In this document: positions 34,786 to 43,589 of the stretch, in pieces
Layout of the letters: each line of letters starts with the position of its first letter
Position numbering within the stretch: the stretch's first letter is position 1
NCBI GenBank assembly: GCA_902588315.1
Contig: CACIOP010000002.1
Coordinates: 1-64,000, forward strand
Source: an uncultured Pelagibacteraceae bacterium
GTDB taxonomy: Bacteria > Pseudomonadota > Alphaproteobacteria > Pelagibacterales > Pelagibacteraceae
Length of the DNA: 64,000 bases
Direction: 5' to 3'
Translations under genes and position numbers: made by a program
Notes under the pieces: model-generated
Told to the model about the DNA's origin: nothing
Seen by the model: the letters and a program-made list of their open reading frames with translations, nothing else
The model's database searches: none

Positions 34786-36090
34786 ATGGAAGTTGTAAAT
34801 GATAATAATTGTGGATGGATTAAAGATTTATCTTCTAGAAAAAATATTAAAACGCTTTCGTCTGATTTAGATTGTGAGTGGTTGATTGTAGGCGCTGGTT
34901 ACACAGGATTGTCTGCAGCAAGGAAGCTAGCTAAATTAAATCCAAATCAAAAAATTATATTAGTAGATGCGCAAAAAGCAGGAGAAGGTGCTAGCTCTAG
35001 AAATTCAGGTTACTTAGTTGATACGACTCTTAATGATGGTTTTACTTCAAACAAGGAATTAGAAAAATATAAAAAAAAATCTGATATTTATAATTTAGGA
35101 ATAAGGGTTGTAAAAAAATTTATTAAAGAGCATCAAGTGGATTGTGATTGGAATGAATGTGGAAAATATTTTGCATCCTCCAAAGTTGAGGATAAAAAAA
35201 TTTTAGACAACTTTTCAAACATACTCTCTAAACTTGGATTTAATCATGCTTTGTTAGATAAAAATCAATTATCTAAAAAACTAGGTACTGAATTTTACAA
35301 CATTGGTCTTTTTACAAAAGGTGGAATTTTAATACATCCTGGTAAATTAGCTAGATCAATGGTTAATTGTTTACCTAATAATGTAGAATTATTTGAAAAC
35401 ACAAATTTATTTAAATGGTTTTCATTTAAAGATTATATCATCTGCCATTTTATTAACGGAAAAATAAAAACAAAAAAAATTATTTTTGCCACAAATGGTT
35501 TTTTGAAATCATTAGGTTTAAAAGTAAATTATAATTTTCCAATAACTTTAACAGCGAGTATGACAAGACCATTAACAGATGAAGAGTTTAAAGCTATTGG
35601 TCAACCTAAAGAATGGGGCGTGTTGCCAGTAAGACCTATGGGCGCAACAATAAGAATGACCAAGGATAGAAGAATTTTAATTAGAAATACAGCTGAGTTA
35701 CGCAATCCATTTAAAATGTTAAACTCAGATATAGAAAAGAGATTAAATTTTCATAAAATAGGAATTAAAAAAAGATTTCCTCAGTTAGGTGATGACCTAA
35801 TTAAGTCTACTTGGTCTGGTGTTGTTTCGAGAACAAGAAATAGTTCACAAATTTTTGAAAAAATAAGTAAGAATATTTTTGTTGCTGGATGTTATAATGG
35901 CTCTGGTATAGGTGTCGGAACACTTTTTGGTGAACAAATTGCGTTAAAAGCTTGCAATGAATCTTCTAGAGAAATTGAAATTATAGAAGGAAGAAATTTA
36001 CCAACTATTTTACCACCTAAACCATTTTTAGATTTAGGAATAAAAATTAGATTAATTTATGAAAGGCTAAAAGCTTCATCTGACTTATAA
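34786..36090 (+). CDS. FAD-dependent amine oxidoreductase (DadA/TauY-like)
   Basis: 434 residues. The FAD Rossmann motif is IVGAGYTGLSA (Gly36, 38, 41); ASSRNSGYL follows and the C-terminal flavin contact is AGCYNGSGIGVGTLFGEQIA. This is the DAO superfamily, covering D-amino acid dehydrogenases and the large subunit of taurine dehydrogenase TauXY. It follows xsc by 39 bases, so oxidation of taurine or an N-substituted taurine to sulfoacetaldehyde is the attractive reading. No TauX-like small subunit is visible, which weakens an exact TauY call. Confidence 0.85.
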   Translation: MEVVNDNNCGWIKDLSSRKNIKTLSSDLDCEWLIVGAGYTGLSAARKLAKLNPNQKIILVDAQKAGEGASSRNSGYLVDTTLNDGFTSNKELEKYKKKSDIYNLGIRVVKKFIKEHQVDCDWNECGKYFASSKVEDKKILDNFSNILSKLGFNHALLDKNQLSKKLGTEFYNIGLFTKGGILIHPGKLARSMVNCLPNNVELFENTNLFKWFSFKDYIICHFINGKIKTKKIIFATNGFLKSLGLKVNYNFPITLTASMTRPLTDEEFKAIGQPKEWGVLPVRPMGATIRMTKDRRILIRNTAELRNPFKMLNSDIEKRLNFHKIGIKKRFPQLGDDLIKSTWSGVVSRTRNSSQIFEKISKNIFVAGCYNGSGIGVGTLFGEQIALKACNESSREIEIIEGRNLPTILPPKPFLDLGIKIRLIYERLKASSDL

Positions 36091-36093
36091 AAT

Positions 36094-36993
36094 TTATCTG
36101 CTAAATATTGCATTTAGTGTATCTGTTTTTTTTAATTTATAATCCTTGTTTCTAATTAATTGTGAATTTGTAAATAGTATTTTACTAAATCCATTTTCAT
36201 TAAATATATTTTCAATTTCTTTAAATTGTTCTGTAAAAGATGGGGACATTTCTACTAGCACTTGTTTTAAAAATGCATTTTTTAACAAATTGCTTGAGCC
36301 TTTTAAAATTAAATGCTCAATTCCATCGACATCTATTTTTATATAATTAGGTAACTTTAATAATTTTGATTTAATTAAATCATCTGTGGTTGTTCCAAAA
36401 ATACTATATTTATTGCTAATTTCACTTTCAGGCAATTCTTTTCCATAAGCATTAATTTTGTGATGATAAGATGATTTTGAGCTACCTTCACTAAATATTG
36501 TTTCATTTAATTCTGAAATAATATTTGGTTTATCTGATAGAGCAAAAGGTAAAATTTTTATTTTTTTACTTAAATTATTTATAGACACGTTTCTACTTAA
36601 TACTCTTGTATTAGATGTGGATGGTTCAAAAGATATTATTTCAATATTATTAAACATTACAGCCGCGTATATTGAGAAAATACCTATATTTGATCCAATA
36701 TCCCAAAAAATAATTTCGTTATTTTCATTTTCTTTAAAATTATTAATCCAATTTAAAGTTTCAATCTCCTTATAGTGTAAAGTCTCAACTCTTGCTATTG
36801 TCTTATATGATGGACAAAAAAATTTAATTTTTTTATTATTTATTGTGTTTGTATAATATTGTTTAGTTTCTAAAATATCATGAATTTTTGGTAAAAAATT
36901 ATTTTTTTTAAAAAGTATTCTAAAAACTTTATCAAATAATATAATTAATAAGGCAATTAGTTTAATTAATGAGTTGAAAATAAAAGTTATCAT
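36094..36993 (-). CDS. FkbM family methyltransferase
   Basis: 299 residues with an N-terminal hydrophobic stretch (about residues 1-28). The S-adenosylmethionine motif IIFWDIGSNIGIFSIYAA, then EIISFEPSTSNTRVLSRN and the late motif YIKIDVDGIEHLILKG, are those of FkbM O-methyltransferases, which often modify surface sugars. It is convergent with the flavoprotein gene (3-base gap) and is the last gene of a leftward group, 71 bases after the EamA carrier. Confidence 0.87.
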   Translation of the reverse strand: MITFIFNSLIKLIALLIILFDKVFRILFKKNNFLPKIHDILETKQYYTNTINNKKIKFFCPSYKTIARVETLHYKEIETLNWINNFKENENNEIIFWDIGSNIGIFSIYAAVMFNNIEIISFEPSTSNTRVLSRNVSINNLSKKIKILPFALSDKPNIISELNETIFSEGSSKSSYHHKINAYGKELPESEISNKYSIFGTTTDDLIKSKLLKLPNYIKIDVDGIEHLILKGSSNLLKNAFLKQVLVEMSPSFTEQFKEIENIFNENGFSKILFTNSQLIRNKDYKLKKTDTLNAIFSR

Positions 36994-37064
36994 TTATAAA
37001 AACCTTTTTTAATAAATTTGTTTGTACTCTTTTTTATAAGCATTTTTTTCACATAATTATTAAC

Positions 37065-37925
37065 TTATTTTCTTTTAGCATGATTAATAACAAATATTCC
37101 AGAAGCTGTAATTATTATTGCGCCAATAATTGTTAATAAATCAGGAATATCGCCATAAAAAAAAAATCCAAAGATTATTGCCCAAAAAATTAGAGTATAA
37201 TGAAATGGTTGAACTATACTTGCTCTTGCATTATCAAGTGCTAATATTTGAAAGTAAATACCTAATGAAAAAAATAGACCAATAGGTAAAAAAAAATTCA
37301 AAGATTTTAAATTCATTGGTTGCCAAAAATAAAATGCCATAACTGAGGTTATAAAAATTCCAACTACAGAGGAGTAGAATAATGATACTTCGGGAGCATC
37401 ATAATAAGTCATTTTTTTTGTAGCTATTTGGTAAAGTCCTAAAAAAAAGGCTGCTATTAATGGGATAAAAGATTTTACACTAAAAACATCTGAACCTGGT
37501 CTCATAATTACTAGCACACCAATAAACCCAATAAAGATTGCCACCCATGTTTTAATCGAAACACTCTCATTTAAAATAAATACAGATAATACGACAACTA
37601 ATATTGGTGCTAGCGCCCCAATACTATGAGCATTTGCTAAAGATAAATATTTAAAAGATAAAACAAAACAACCAGACTCTAAAATAGATAATAAGCTTCT
37701 AATAATTTGAAGTTTTAAATTATTAGATCTATAAAAAGAAATATTCTTTGATCTTCTAGCTTCTAAAATACTTAATAGGAATACAAAAGTATATTTTATA
37801 AACAATAGTTGAAATACTGAATAGTATAATACTGCACTTTTTTGAATTGCATCTAGAATTGAAAAAGAAAAATAAGCTAAGATTGCAAAAATTATACCTC
37901 TTGTTTCTTTTGATTTATAATTCAT
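37065..37925 (-). CDS. EamA/DMT family transporter
   Basis: 286 residues with ten hydrophobic helices in two EamA repeats; the first ends with ALAPILVVVLSVFILNESV-like sequence and the second with LIFWAIIFGFFFYGDIPDL, the recurring E/D at the repeat ends. Members export or import metabolites such as amino acids or amines. It lies 11 bases after the peptidase gene. Substrate unknown. Confidence 0.87.
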   Translation of the reverse strand: MNYKSKETRGIIFAILAYFSFSILDAIQKSAVLYYSVFQLLFIKYTFVFLLSILEARRSKNISFYRSNNLKLQIIRSLLSILESGCFVLSFKYLSLANAHSIGALAPILVVVLSVFILNESVSIKTWVAIFIGFIGVLVIMRPGSDVFSVKSFIPLIAAFFLGLYQIATKKMTYYDAPEVSLFYSSVVGIFITSVMAFYFWQPMNLKSLNFFLPIGLFFSLGIYFQILALDNARASIVQPFHYTLIFWAIIFGFFFYGDIPDLLTIIGAIIITASGIFVINHAKRK

Positions 37926-37936
37926 CTGTTTTAAAT

Positions 37937-38740
37937 TTAATTACTTAATACAGACATTGGATCTAATCTAGTTTGAAACCAATTAATTCTAAAATCTAGA
38001 TGAGGTCCAGTTGATCTTCCTGTTGATCCTACAGTTCCAATTATATCTCCTTGATTAATTTGATCACCAGCTGAGACTAATACATTTTCTAAATGAGAAT
38101 ATATTGTTGATATTCCGTGACCATGGTCCATTATAACTGTACCTCCGGTATAATATAGATCATCTTCAGCCATAGTAACAACACCCGAACCAGAAGATTT
38201 AATCATTGTTCCTTGTTTGGCTGCAATATCTATTCCATAGTGAGGCCATCTTGGTTTACCATTTAAAATTCTTTGACTACCATAAACACCGCTGATTATA
38301 CCTTCAACTGGCATTATAAATTTTTCTTTAAAAAATTGTAGATCCGAATTTATTGCTCTCGCTTCTCCAATTGCATTATTTTCTTTTTTAATTCTTTTAT
38401 AAACAGACTCAGGCGGGGTGACTTTACTTTCTTCTAAACCGTCTATTCTCTGTATATTATATTTTCTTTTTAAAACTTTTTTTGTTGTTATTGATTTTTT
38501 TTCATTAATTATTTTTGTAAATGTTAGGTCGTATTTTTGATCTCGATCTATTCCAAAAACAAAAAAACCATCTTTTGAAACTTTTACCTCTTTTTTTCCA
38601 ATCAAAATTTTAGCGTCAGGATCTGTTTTACCTAGTATAAAATGACCTTGTAGAAATAAACCTTGGAATTCAATAGCTTTAACTGGTGATATAAAAATTA
38701 AAAAAACAAAAAAAAGTCTATAGATTATTGAGCTGTCCAT
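37937..38740 (-). CDS. Exported M23 family metallopeptidase (LytM-like)
   Basis: 267 residues from ATG 38740, which gives a good signal peptide (IIYRLFFVFLIFISPVKA); the longer frame to 38803 runs into the SDR gene and is rejected. The C-terminal domain has the zinc motif HYGIDIA (H-x-x-x-D) and, later, YSHLENV and GPHLDFRI (H-x-D/H). Such enzymes cut peptidoglycan peptides in the periplasm. It overlaps the SDR gene by 16 bases. Enough motif residues are present for activity. Confidence 0.87.
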   Translation of the reverse strand: MDSSIIYRLFFVFLIFISPVKAIEFQGLFLQGHFILGKTDPDAKILIGKKEVKVSKDGFFVFGIDRDQKYDLTFTKIINEKKSITTKKVLKRKYNIQRIDGLEESKVTPPESVYKRIKKENNAIGEARAINSDLQFFKEKFIMPVEGIISGVYGSQRILNGKPRWPHYGIDIAAKQGTMIKSSGSGVVTMAEDDLYYTGGTVIMDHGHGISTIYSHLENVLVSAGDQINQGDIIGTVGSTGRSTGPHLDFRINWFQTRLDPMSVLSN

Positions 38741-39483
38741 CCACCATCTATAATTATTGACGTTCCAGTTATCATTGAAGATGCTGATGAAGCCAAAAAA
38801 CATACTGTTGTAGCTACATCACTTTCAGTGGCCGCTTTTCCCATAGGAATATTACCAAGTGCTAATTTTTTAAATTTTTTGTTTTTAAAAAAATTTTTAA
38901 CCATAGGCGTTTCAACAAAAGTAGGCGCTACTGTGTTAACTCTGATATTTTTTTTAGCCAACTCTACCCCCATTCCTTTCGTCAGTCCCTCAATACCAAA
39001 TTTTGTCATGTTGTATACATTTCTTCCTCCCATACCCACATGACCGAGCTGTGATGACATATTTATAATTGATCCAGGTCTTTTTTTATTTTTAAGCATT
39101 TTTTTTACAACAAGTTGTGCCACGTTAAATGCTGCCTTTAGATTTAAATCCACAAGATAATTCATGCTTTTTTGTTTAATTTTTTCAAAGGGCTCTGGAA
39201 TATTAGTTCCAGCATTATTTACTAACACATCAATAATTTTAATCTTTTCTAATTTTTGTTTTAAATCTTCGTAGTTCATTACATCGCAGGAAACTTTAAT
39301 AATTTTCCCCTTAACTTTTTTAATATCCTTTTCTAGTTTATTTAGATCTGAAGGAGTTCTGCTTAAAGCTATAATAGTTGCACCTGCTTCAGCTAGTGCA
39401 ATAGAACAAGCTCTTCCAAGTCCTTTGCCTGCACCAGTAACTAAGGCGTATTTATTTTTAAGATTTATTTTTTGAAGATACAT
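38725..39483 (-). CDS. Short-chain dehydrogenase/reductase (SDR)
   Basis: 252 residues, a classical SDR: cofactor motif TGAGKGLG (residues 16-23), NNAG at 89-92, the serine in INMSSQLG and the Tyr157-Lys161 pair in YNMTK. SRTPSD after the second strand, with its arginine, suggests NADP preference. It sits between the TerC and peptidase genes, overlapping TerC by one base. As part of an operon headed by a GMC alcohol dehydrogenase it may work on the same alcohol or aldehyde; the substrate is unknown. Confidence 0.9.
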   Translation of the reverse strand: MYLQKINLKNKYALVTGAGKGLGRACSIALAEAGATIIALSRTPSDLNKLEKDIKKVKGKIIKVSCDVMNYEDLKQKLEKIKIIDVLVNNAGTNIPEPFEKIKQKSMNYLVDLNLKAAFNVAQLVVKKMLKNKKRPGSIINMSSQLGHVGMGGRNVYNMTKFGIEGLTKGMGVELAKKNIRVNTVAPTFVETPMVKNFFKNKKFKKLALGNIPMGKAATESDVATTVCFLASSASSMITGTSIIIDGGWTAQ

Positions 39484-40076
39484 TAAAAGAATAATATTTT
39501 AATATCTGTGTAAATCAACTCAACTGCTACAATTAAAATGGCTAACAATCCAAGCCAAGCTATCCATCTATATTTTTTAATCCATCCAGAAATTAAAGTT
39601 GCTGCAGTTGCCATTAAAACTATTGATAAAACTAATCCAAATACAAGTAGTCCATAATGTTCACCAGCTGCACCTGCCACACCCAGAACATTATCTAAAC
39701 TCATTGTAAAATCAGCTAATAGAACAGTCCAAATAGCCTTTAAAAAACTAGAGCTATCTACTTTAATGTCTTCTTCGGTCTCCGAGCCTTTTATTACATC
39801 CACATAAAGTTTGTAAACAATATAAAGGAGCAGCAATCCACCTATTAACCGTAAACCTGTAATTTGTAAAAGATATGCAGTAAGCAATGTTAAAATAATT
39901 CTTAAAATAACAGCGCCACCAATTCCCCAGAAAATAACTTTTTTTCTTTGTTCAGGTGGAAATTTAGATGCGACCATTCCAATTATAATTGCATTGTCTC
40001 CAGCTAAAACTAAATCAATAAGAATAATTTGAGTTAATATTGCTATTTGTTCAGGTGTAAAAAATTCTGCAAACAT
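39483..40076 (-). CDS. TerC family integral membrane protein
   Basis: 197 residues with about seven helices. ILIDLVLAGDNAIIIGMVA and, further on, LADFTMSLDNVLGVAG are the two acidic-helix repeats that define TerC-type proteins. Family members (Alx, MeeF/MeeY) export manganese, often to metallate exported enzymes. The gene overlaps its neighbours by one base on each side, so it is translated with the GMC dehydrogenase and SDR. A metal exporter role is inferred from the family. Confidence 0.88.
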   Translation of the reverse strand: MFAEFFTPEQIAILTQIILIDLVLAGDNAIIIGMVASKFPPEQRKKVIFWGIGGAVILRIILTLLTAYLLQITGLRLIGGLLLLYIVYKLYVDVIKGSETEEDIKVDSSSFLKAIWTVLLADFTMSLDNVLGVAGAAGEHYGLLVFGLVLSIVLMATAATLISGWIKKYRWIAWLGLLAILIVAVELIYTDIKILFF

Positions 40077-41671
40077 TACTGCTGTAGTATCATGTCAGCA
40101 CCTTTTTCTGCAATCATAATAGTAGGTGCATTAGTATTTCCAGAAGTGATATATGGCATTACAGATGCATCTATCACTCTTAGGTTTTTAATTCCATGAA
40201 CTTTTAATTGATCAGACACAACAGCATTTTCATCTTTTCCCATCCTACATGTACTGACAGGATGAAAAATAGTATTAGCATATTTTCCCGCTTCAACAGC
40301 TAACTGCTCATTGTCAGTAATATTTATACCTGGTCTTAGTTCTTCTGGTCCATAATCTTTATAGGCTTTGGACTCCATAACTATTTTTCTTACTATTTTA
40401 AGAGACTTTCCTGCTATTTCTCTATCTTCATTTGTAGATAGATAATTCATTTTAATCATCGGAGGAATTCTTGTATCTGATGATTTAAGTTCAATAGATC
40501 CTCTGCTAGTAGGTCTTACATTGGTAATGGTTGGAGTAAAAGCAGGAAATTTGTGTAAAGATGATTTTCCTAAGAGATCTGTACTAGCAGGAGAAACATG
40601 AAATTGTAAGTTAGGTGTTTCTAAATGTGGATCACTCTTAACAAAACCACACAAATAACTAGCACCAACTGTAAGAGGACCAGTTCGTGTTAAGAAAAAT
40701 TTTAATCCAGTAAATATTTTTTTAGTAAAACTATAATAAATATCATTTAATGTTTCTAAATTTTTTATCTTATATACAGGTCTTAACATTAGATGGTCAG
40801 TTAAGTTTTGGCCAATATTTTTATTTTCCATTAATACTTTAATACCGTTATCTTTTAATAATTTTGCTGGCCCTAAACCTGAGGCTTGAAGAATATGTGG
40901 AGATCCAATAGTACCAGCGCTTAAAATTATTTCGCTATTTGCCTCAACAGTATTTAATTTATCACCAGTCCAAAAATTAACTTTTTTTGCAATTTTATTT
41001 TCAAATTCAATATTTTTGATATGAGCCTTAGTTATAATTTTTAAATTACTTCTACTTTTTACTGGATTCAAATAACCAACTGCTGTGCTACATCTAAAAC
41101 CATTTTTTACTGTTAAAGGGAAATATCCCATTCCCTCATTATCACCGTTATTAAAATCATCAGTTTTTTTATATCCAAATTCCTCTGCAGCTTCTAAAAA
41201 CAAGTCTAAAACTTTGAATGTAGATCTAATTTTTTCTACCTTTAAAGGTCCACCAGAACCGTGAAATTCATTTTTTCCAAACTGGAAATCTTCAGATTTT
41301 TTAAAATAAGGAAGCACATCATCCCATGACCAGCCAACATTTCCTAATTGTCTCCAATAATTATAATCATTAGATTGCCCTCGAATATAAAGCATTCCAT
41401 TAATAGAAGAACTTCCTCCAAGTGTTTTTCCTCTTGGGTAAGTCATTTTTCTATTATCACAGAAAGGTTCTTCTTCTGTGTTAAAACACCAATCGGTCTC
41501 AGGATTATGCATTGTTTTGAAATACCCTCCAGGAATATGTATCCATGGATTAGTATCCTTACCCCCTGCCTCTAAAAGTAAGACTTTATTTTTAGGATTA
41601 GATGAAATTCTGTTAGCAAGAACACATCCAGCTGATCCAGCACCAATTATAATATAATCAAAATTATCCAT
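40076..41671 (-). CDS. GMC-family FAD-dependent alcohol dehydrogenase
   Basis: 531 residues. The FAD motif is IIIGAGSAGCVLA (Gly10, 12, 15). GKTLGGSSSINGMLYIRG and ILSAGTIGSPHILQASGLG are the two GMC signatures, and the catalytic pair is His470 (FHPVSTCRMG) and Asn512 (SGNTNAPT). The usual label would be choline dehydrogenase, but isethionate dehydrogenase (IseJ) belongs to the same family, and here a TRAP transporter is divergent and xsc is close by. It is the first gene of a leftward operon, 142 bases from dctP. Confidence 0.9.
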   Translation of the reverse strand: MDNFDYIIIGAGSAGCVLANRISSNPKNKVLLLEAGGKDTNPWIHIPGGYFKTMHNPETDWCFNTEEEPFCDNRKMTYPRGKTLGGSSSINGMLYIRGQSNDYNYWRQLGNVGWSWDDVLPYFKKSEDFQFGKNEFHGSGGPLKVEKIRSTFKVLDLFLEAAEEFGYKKTDDFNNGDNEGMGYFPLTVKNGFRCSTAVGYLNPVKSRSNLKIITKAHIKNIEFENKIAKKVNFWTGDKLNTVEANSEIILSAGTIGSPHILQASGLGPAKLLKDNGIKVLMENKNIGQNLTDHLMLRPVYKIKNLETLNDIYYSFTKKIFTGLKFFLTRTGPLTVGASYLCGFVKSDPHLETPNLQFHVSPASTDLLGKSSLHKFPAFTPTITNVRPTSRGSIELKSSDTRIPPMIKMNYLSTNEDREIAGKSLKIVRKIVMESKAYKDYGPEELRPGINITDNEQLAVEAGKYANTIFHPVSTCRMGKDENAVVSDQLKVHGIKNLRVIDASVMPYITSGNTNAPTIMIAEKGADMILQQ

Positions 41672-41772
41672 TACTTAGAACTCTTATAAATTAAAATTTT
41701 TTATTTGTAACATTTCTGTACACAAAAAAATTAAAATAATCCAATATTAACACTTGTTTTAGATTTCATTCT

Positions 41773-41802
41773 TTGACAAGCTTTTGTTTTTAAAAATATA
41801 GA
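41773..41802 (+). promoter_or_regulatory. Candidate promoter of the TRAP operon
   Basis: TTGACA (41773-41778) is a perfect -35 element and TATAGA (41797-41802) a fair -10, with an 18-base spacer. A purine-rich ribosome site (GAGAGGG) follows directly before the dctP ATG at 41814, so the leader would be very short. The gap is shared with the divergent GMC gene. Confidence 0.4.
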
Positions 41803-41813
41803 GAGGGAAACAA

Positions 41814-42908
41814 ATGAAAAAAATCATTTCAATGTTATTTGCAGTTGCAATGGTATTTGGGTTTATTTCAAATGCTAATGCTGCGAAAACACTTAAATGT
41901 CAGACAGTTCTTAACACTAAGGCTGATGAAGTTAAAATGTTAAAAGACTTTACTGACACTGTTACAACTTTGACAGGCGGATCTCTTAAGTTTGAAATTA
42001 TGCCTGCAGGAGCAGTTGTTGGTGTAAAAGAAACTTTAGATGCTGTTGATAAAGGACTTATCGACTGTGGATTTGCTTGGACACACTATTGGTCAGGTGA
42101 TCACCCTGCCGCTATGTTATTTGGTTCGCCAGTAGCAGGTGGTGGTGTTGGTATTGACAACATCGCATTCTTATCATGGTTTCAGTATGGTGGAGGAAAA
42201 GAGCTATACGACAGACTATGGAAAGAAATGGGAAGAGATATTAAAGGATTTATGATTCAACCAGTTGGTCCTGAAGCTTTAGGTTGGTTTCCAAAACCAA
42301 TTAAAGATATGGCTGATTTTAGAAAATATAAATTTAGAACTCCTCCAGGAATTCCAGGACAAACCTATAAAGACATCGGTATAGCATCTGTTGCTATGGG
42401 TGGTGGAGATATTCTACCAGCTTTAGAAGCAGGAACTATTGATGCTGCTGAATGGTGTTGTCCAAAACCAGACTTAACGTTTGGTTTCCAAAAAGTATTA
42501 AAGCACTACTACCTACAAGGTTTACACCAAGTAGTCGTAAATGCTGACTTTTATATTACTGGAAAAACATATGAAGCTATGAGTGCTCATGAGAAGAAGT
42601 CTCTAGAAGTTGCAGCAAATGCATCTCTAGCGAAATCTCTAAGTTACAGAATCTATGAAAACGGAAAAGCTTTAAAAGAGCTTACAGAAGTTCATGGTGT
42701 AAAATTAGAAGATACTCCTTCTGATTACTTCACAGAATACATGGCAGCTGCTAAGAAAAGTTTGGAAACAAACGCAGCTAAAAATGCGTTCTTTGCTGAA
42801 GTTTGGGACTCTATGAAAGAATTTGCTGATATAGCAGTTCCTTTCTGGAGTGGTGCTCAAATGTCTAATGCGAAGCTAGGAATGGCTCACGCAGCAACAT
42901 TAAAGTAA
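41814..42908 (+). CDS. dctP: TRAP transporter substrate-binding protein (DctP/TakP-like)
   Basis: 364 residues with a signal peptide (ISMLFAVAMVFGFISNANA). The DctP fold is seen in NTKADEVKMLKDFTDTVTTL, GLIDCGFAWTHYW and KYKFRTPPGIPGQTYKD, the last holding the arginine that normally binds a carboxylate or sulfonate; EAGTIDAAEWCCPKPD is the TakP-group block. It captures an organic anion in the periplasm for the DctQM pump. The nearest groups bind keto acids or other acids; isethionate is a context guess. Confidence 0.93.
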   Translation: MKKIISMLFAVAMVFGFISNANAAKTLKCQTVLNTKADEVKMLKDFTDTVTTLTGGSLKFEIMPAGAVVGVKETLDAVDKGLIDCGFAWTHYWSGDHPAAMLFGSPVAGGGVGIDNIAFLSWFQYGGGKELYDRLWKEMGRDIKGFMIQPVGPEALGWFPKPIKDMADFRKYKFRTPPGIPGQTYKDIGIASVAMGGGDILPALEAGTIDAAEWCCPKPDLTFGFQKVLKHYYLQGLHQVVVNADFYITGKTYEAMSAHEKKSLEVAANASLAKSLSYRIYENGKALKELTEVHGVKLEDTPSDYFTEYMAAAKKSLETNAAKNAFFAEVWDSMKEFADIAVPFWSGAQMSNAKLGMAHAATLK

Positions 42909-42927
42909 TCATTAAATAATCTTTACG

Positions 42928-42962
42928 TTAGAGCGGACTTAATAGTCCGCTCTAATTTTTTT
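42928..42962 (+). terminator. Intercistronic hairpin with U tract between dctP and dctQ
   Basis: TTAGAGCGGACT (42928-42939) and AGTCCGCTCTAA (42944-42955) are perfect inverse copies with a 4-base loop, followed by seven T residues (42956-42962). It is a textbook intrinsic terminator placed inside the operon, 12 bases before dctQ. Partial read-through would make more binding protein than permease, the ratio such transporters need. Confidence 0.85.
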
Positions 42963-42974
42963 ATATAAAATTTT

Positions 42975-43589
42975 ATGGCAGAAGAACCAGGTAAACTAGA
43001 TATTTCAGATGAAATGATTGCCGAAAGGCGAGGTGGTTCTGGAAAAATGCCAAGTGATATGCCGTCATGGATGGCAAGTTCAATTGTAAATATCGATAAA
43101 TTTAGCAAATGGGTTGGCAATGTTGTTTGTTGGATATTAATGCCATTAATTCTTGCAATGACTTACGAGGTCTTTGCTAGAAAATTATTTCATTCCCCAA
43201 CAATTTGGGCTTACGATATAAGTAGATTTTTATATGGGGCACTTTTTATGCTTGGTGCTGGGTATGCACTTTCAAAAGGAGTTCACATTAGAGCAGATTT
43301 TTTATACAGAAATTTTAAAACTAAGAATCAAGGCACTATTGATTTTTGGTTATATATTTTATTTTATTTTCCAGGCTTATTAGTGTTTCTTTATATGACG
43401 ATTGGTTATGTAGGTGAGTCAATTCAAAGAGGCGAAAGAGGAATGGATACAACTTGGATGCCATATATGTGGCCAATTAAAACCTGTTTATTGATAGGAA
43501 TAGTGTTTTTACTTATTCAAGGGATTTCAGAATTGTTTAAAAGTTATTGGGCTGCAACAAGAGGAAAATGGCCAGGAGAAGATAAATGA
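42975..43589 (+). CDS. dctQ: TRAP transporter small membrane subunit DctQ
   Basis: 204 residues with four helices, the family norm, preceded by an unusually long charged N-terminus (about 35 residues including ISDEMIAERRGGSGKMPSD). TYEVFARKLFHSPTIWAYDISRF and GVHIRADFLYRN are conserved DctQ blocks. It pairs with DctM to move the substrate with sodium. Start chosen: ATG 42975 after the intercistronic hairpin. It overlaps dctM by 4 bases. Confidence 0.92.
   Translation: MAEEPGKLDISDEMIAERRGGSGKMPSDMPSWMASSIVNIDKFSKWVGNVVCWILMPLILAMTYEVFARKLFHSPTIWAYDISRFLYGALFMLGAGYALSKGVHIRADFLYRNFKTKNQGTIDFWLYILFYFPGLLVFLYMTIGYVGESIQRGERGMDTTWMPYMWPIKTCLLIGIVFLLIQGISELFKSYWAATRGKWPGEDK

Noticed and set aside
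40076-41671. Choline dehydrogenase (betA) as a firm name for the GMC protein
   Set aside because: GMC motifs do not fix the substrate; there is no betB, betaine or choline carrier gene next to it.
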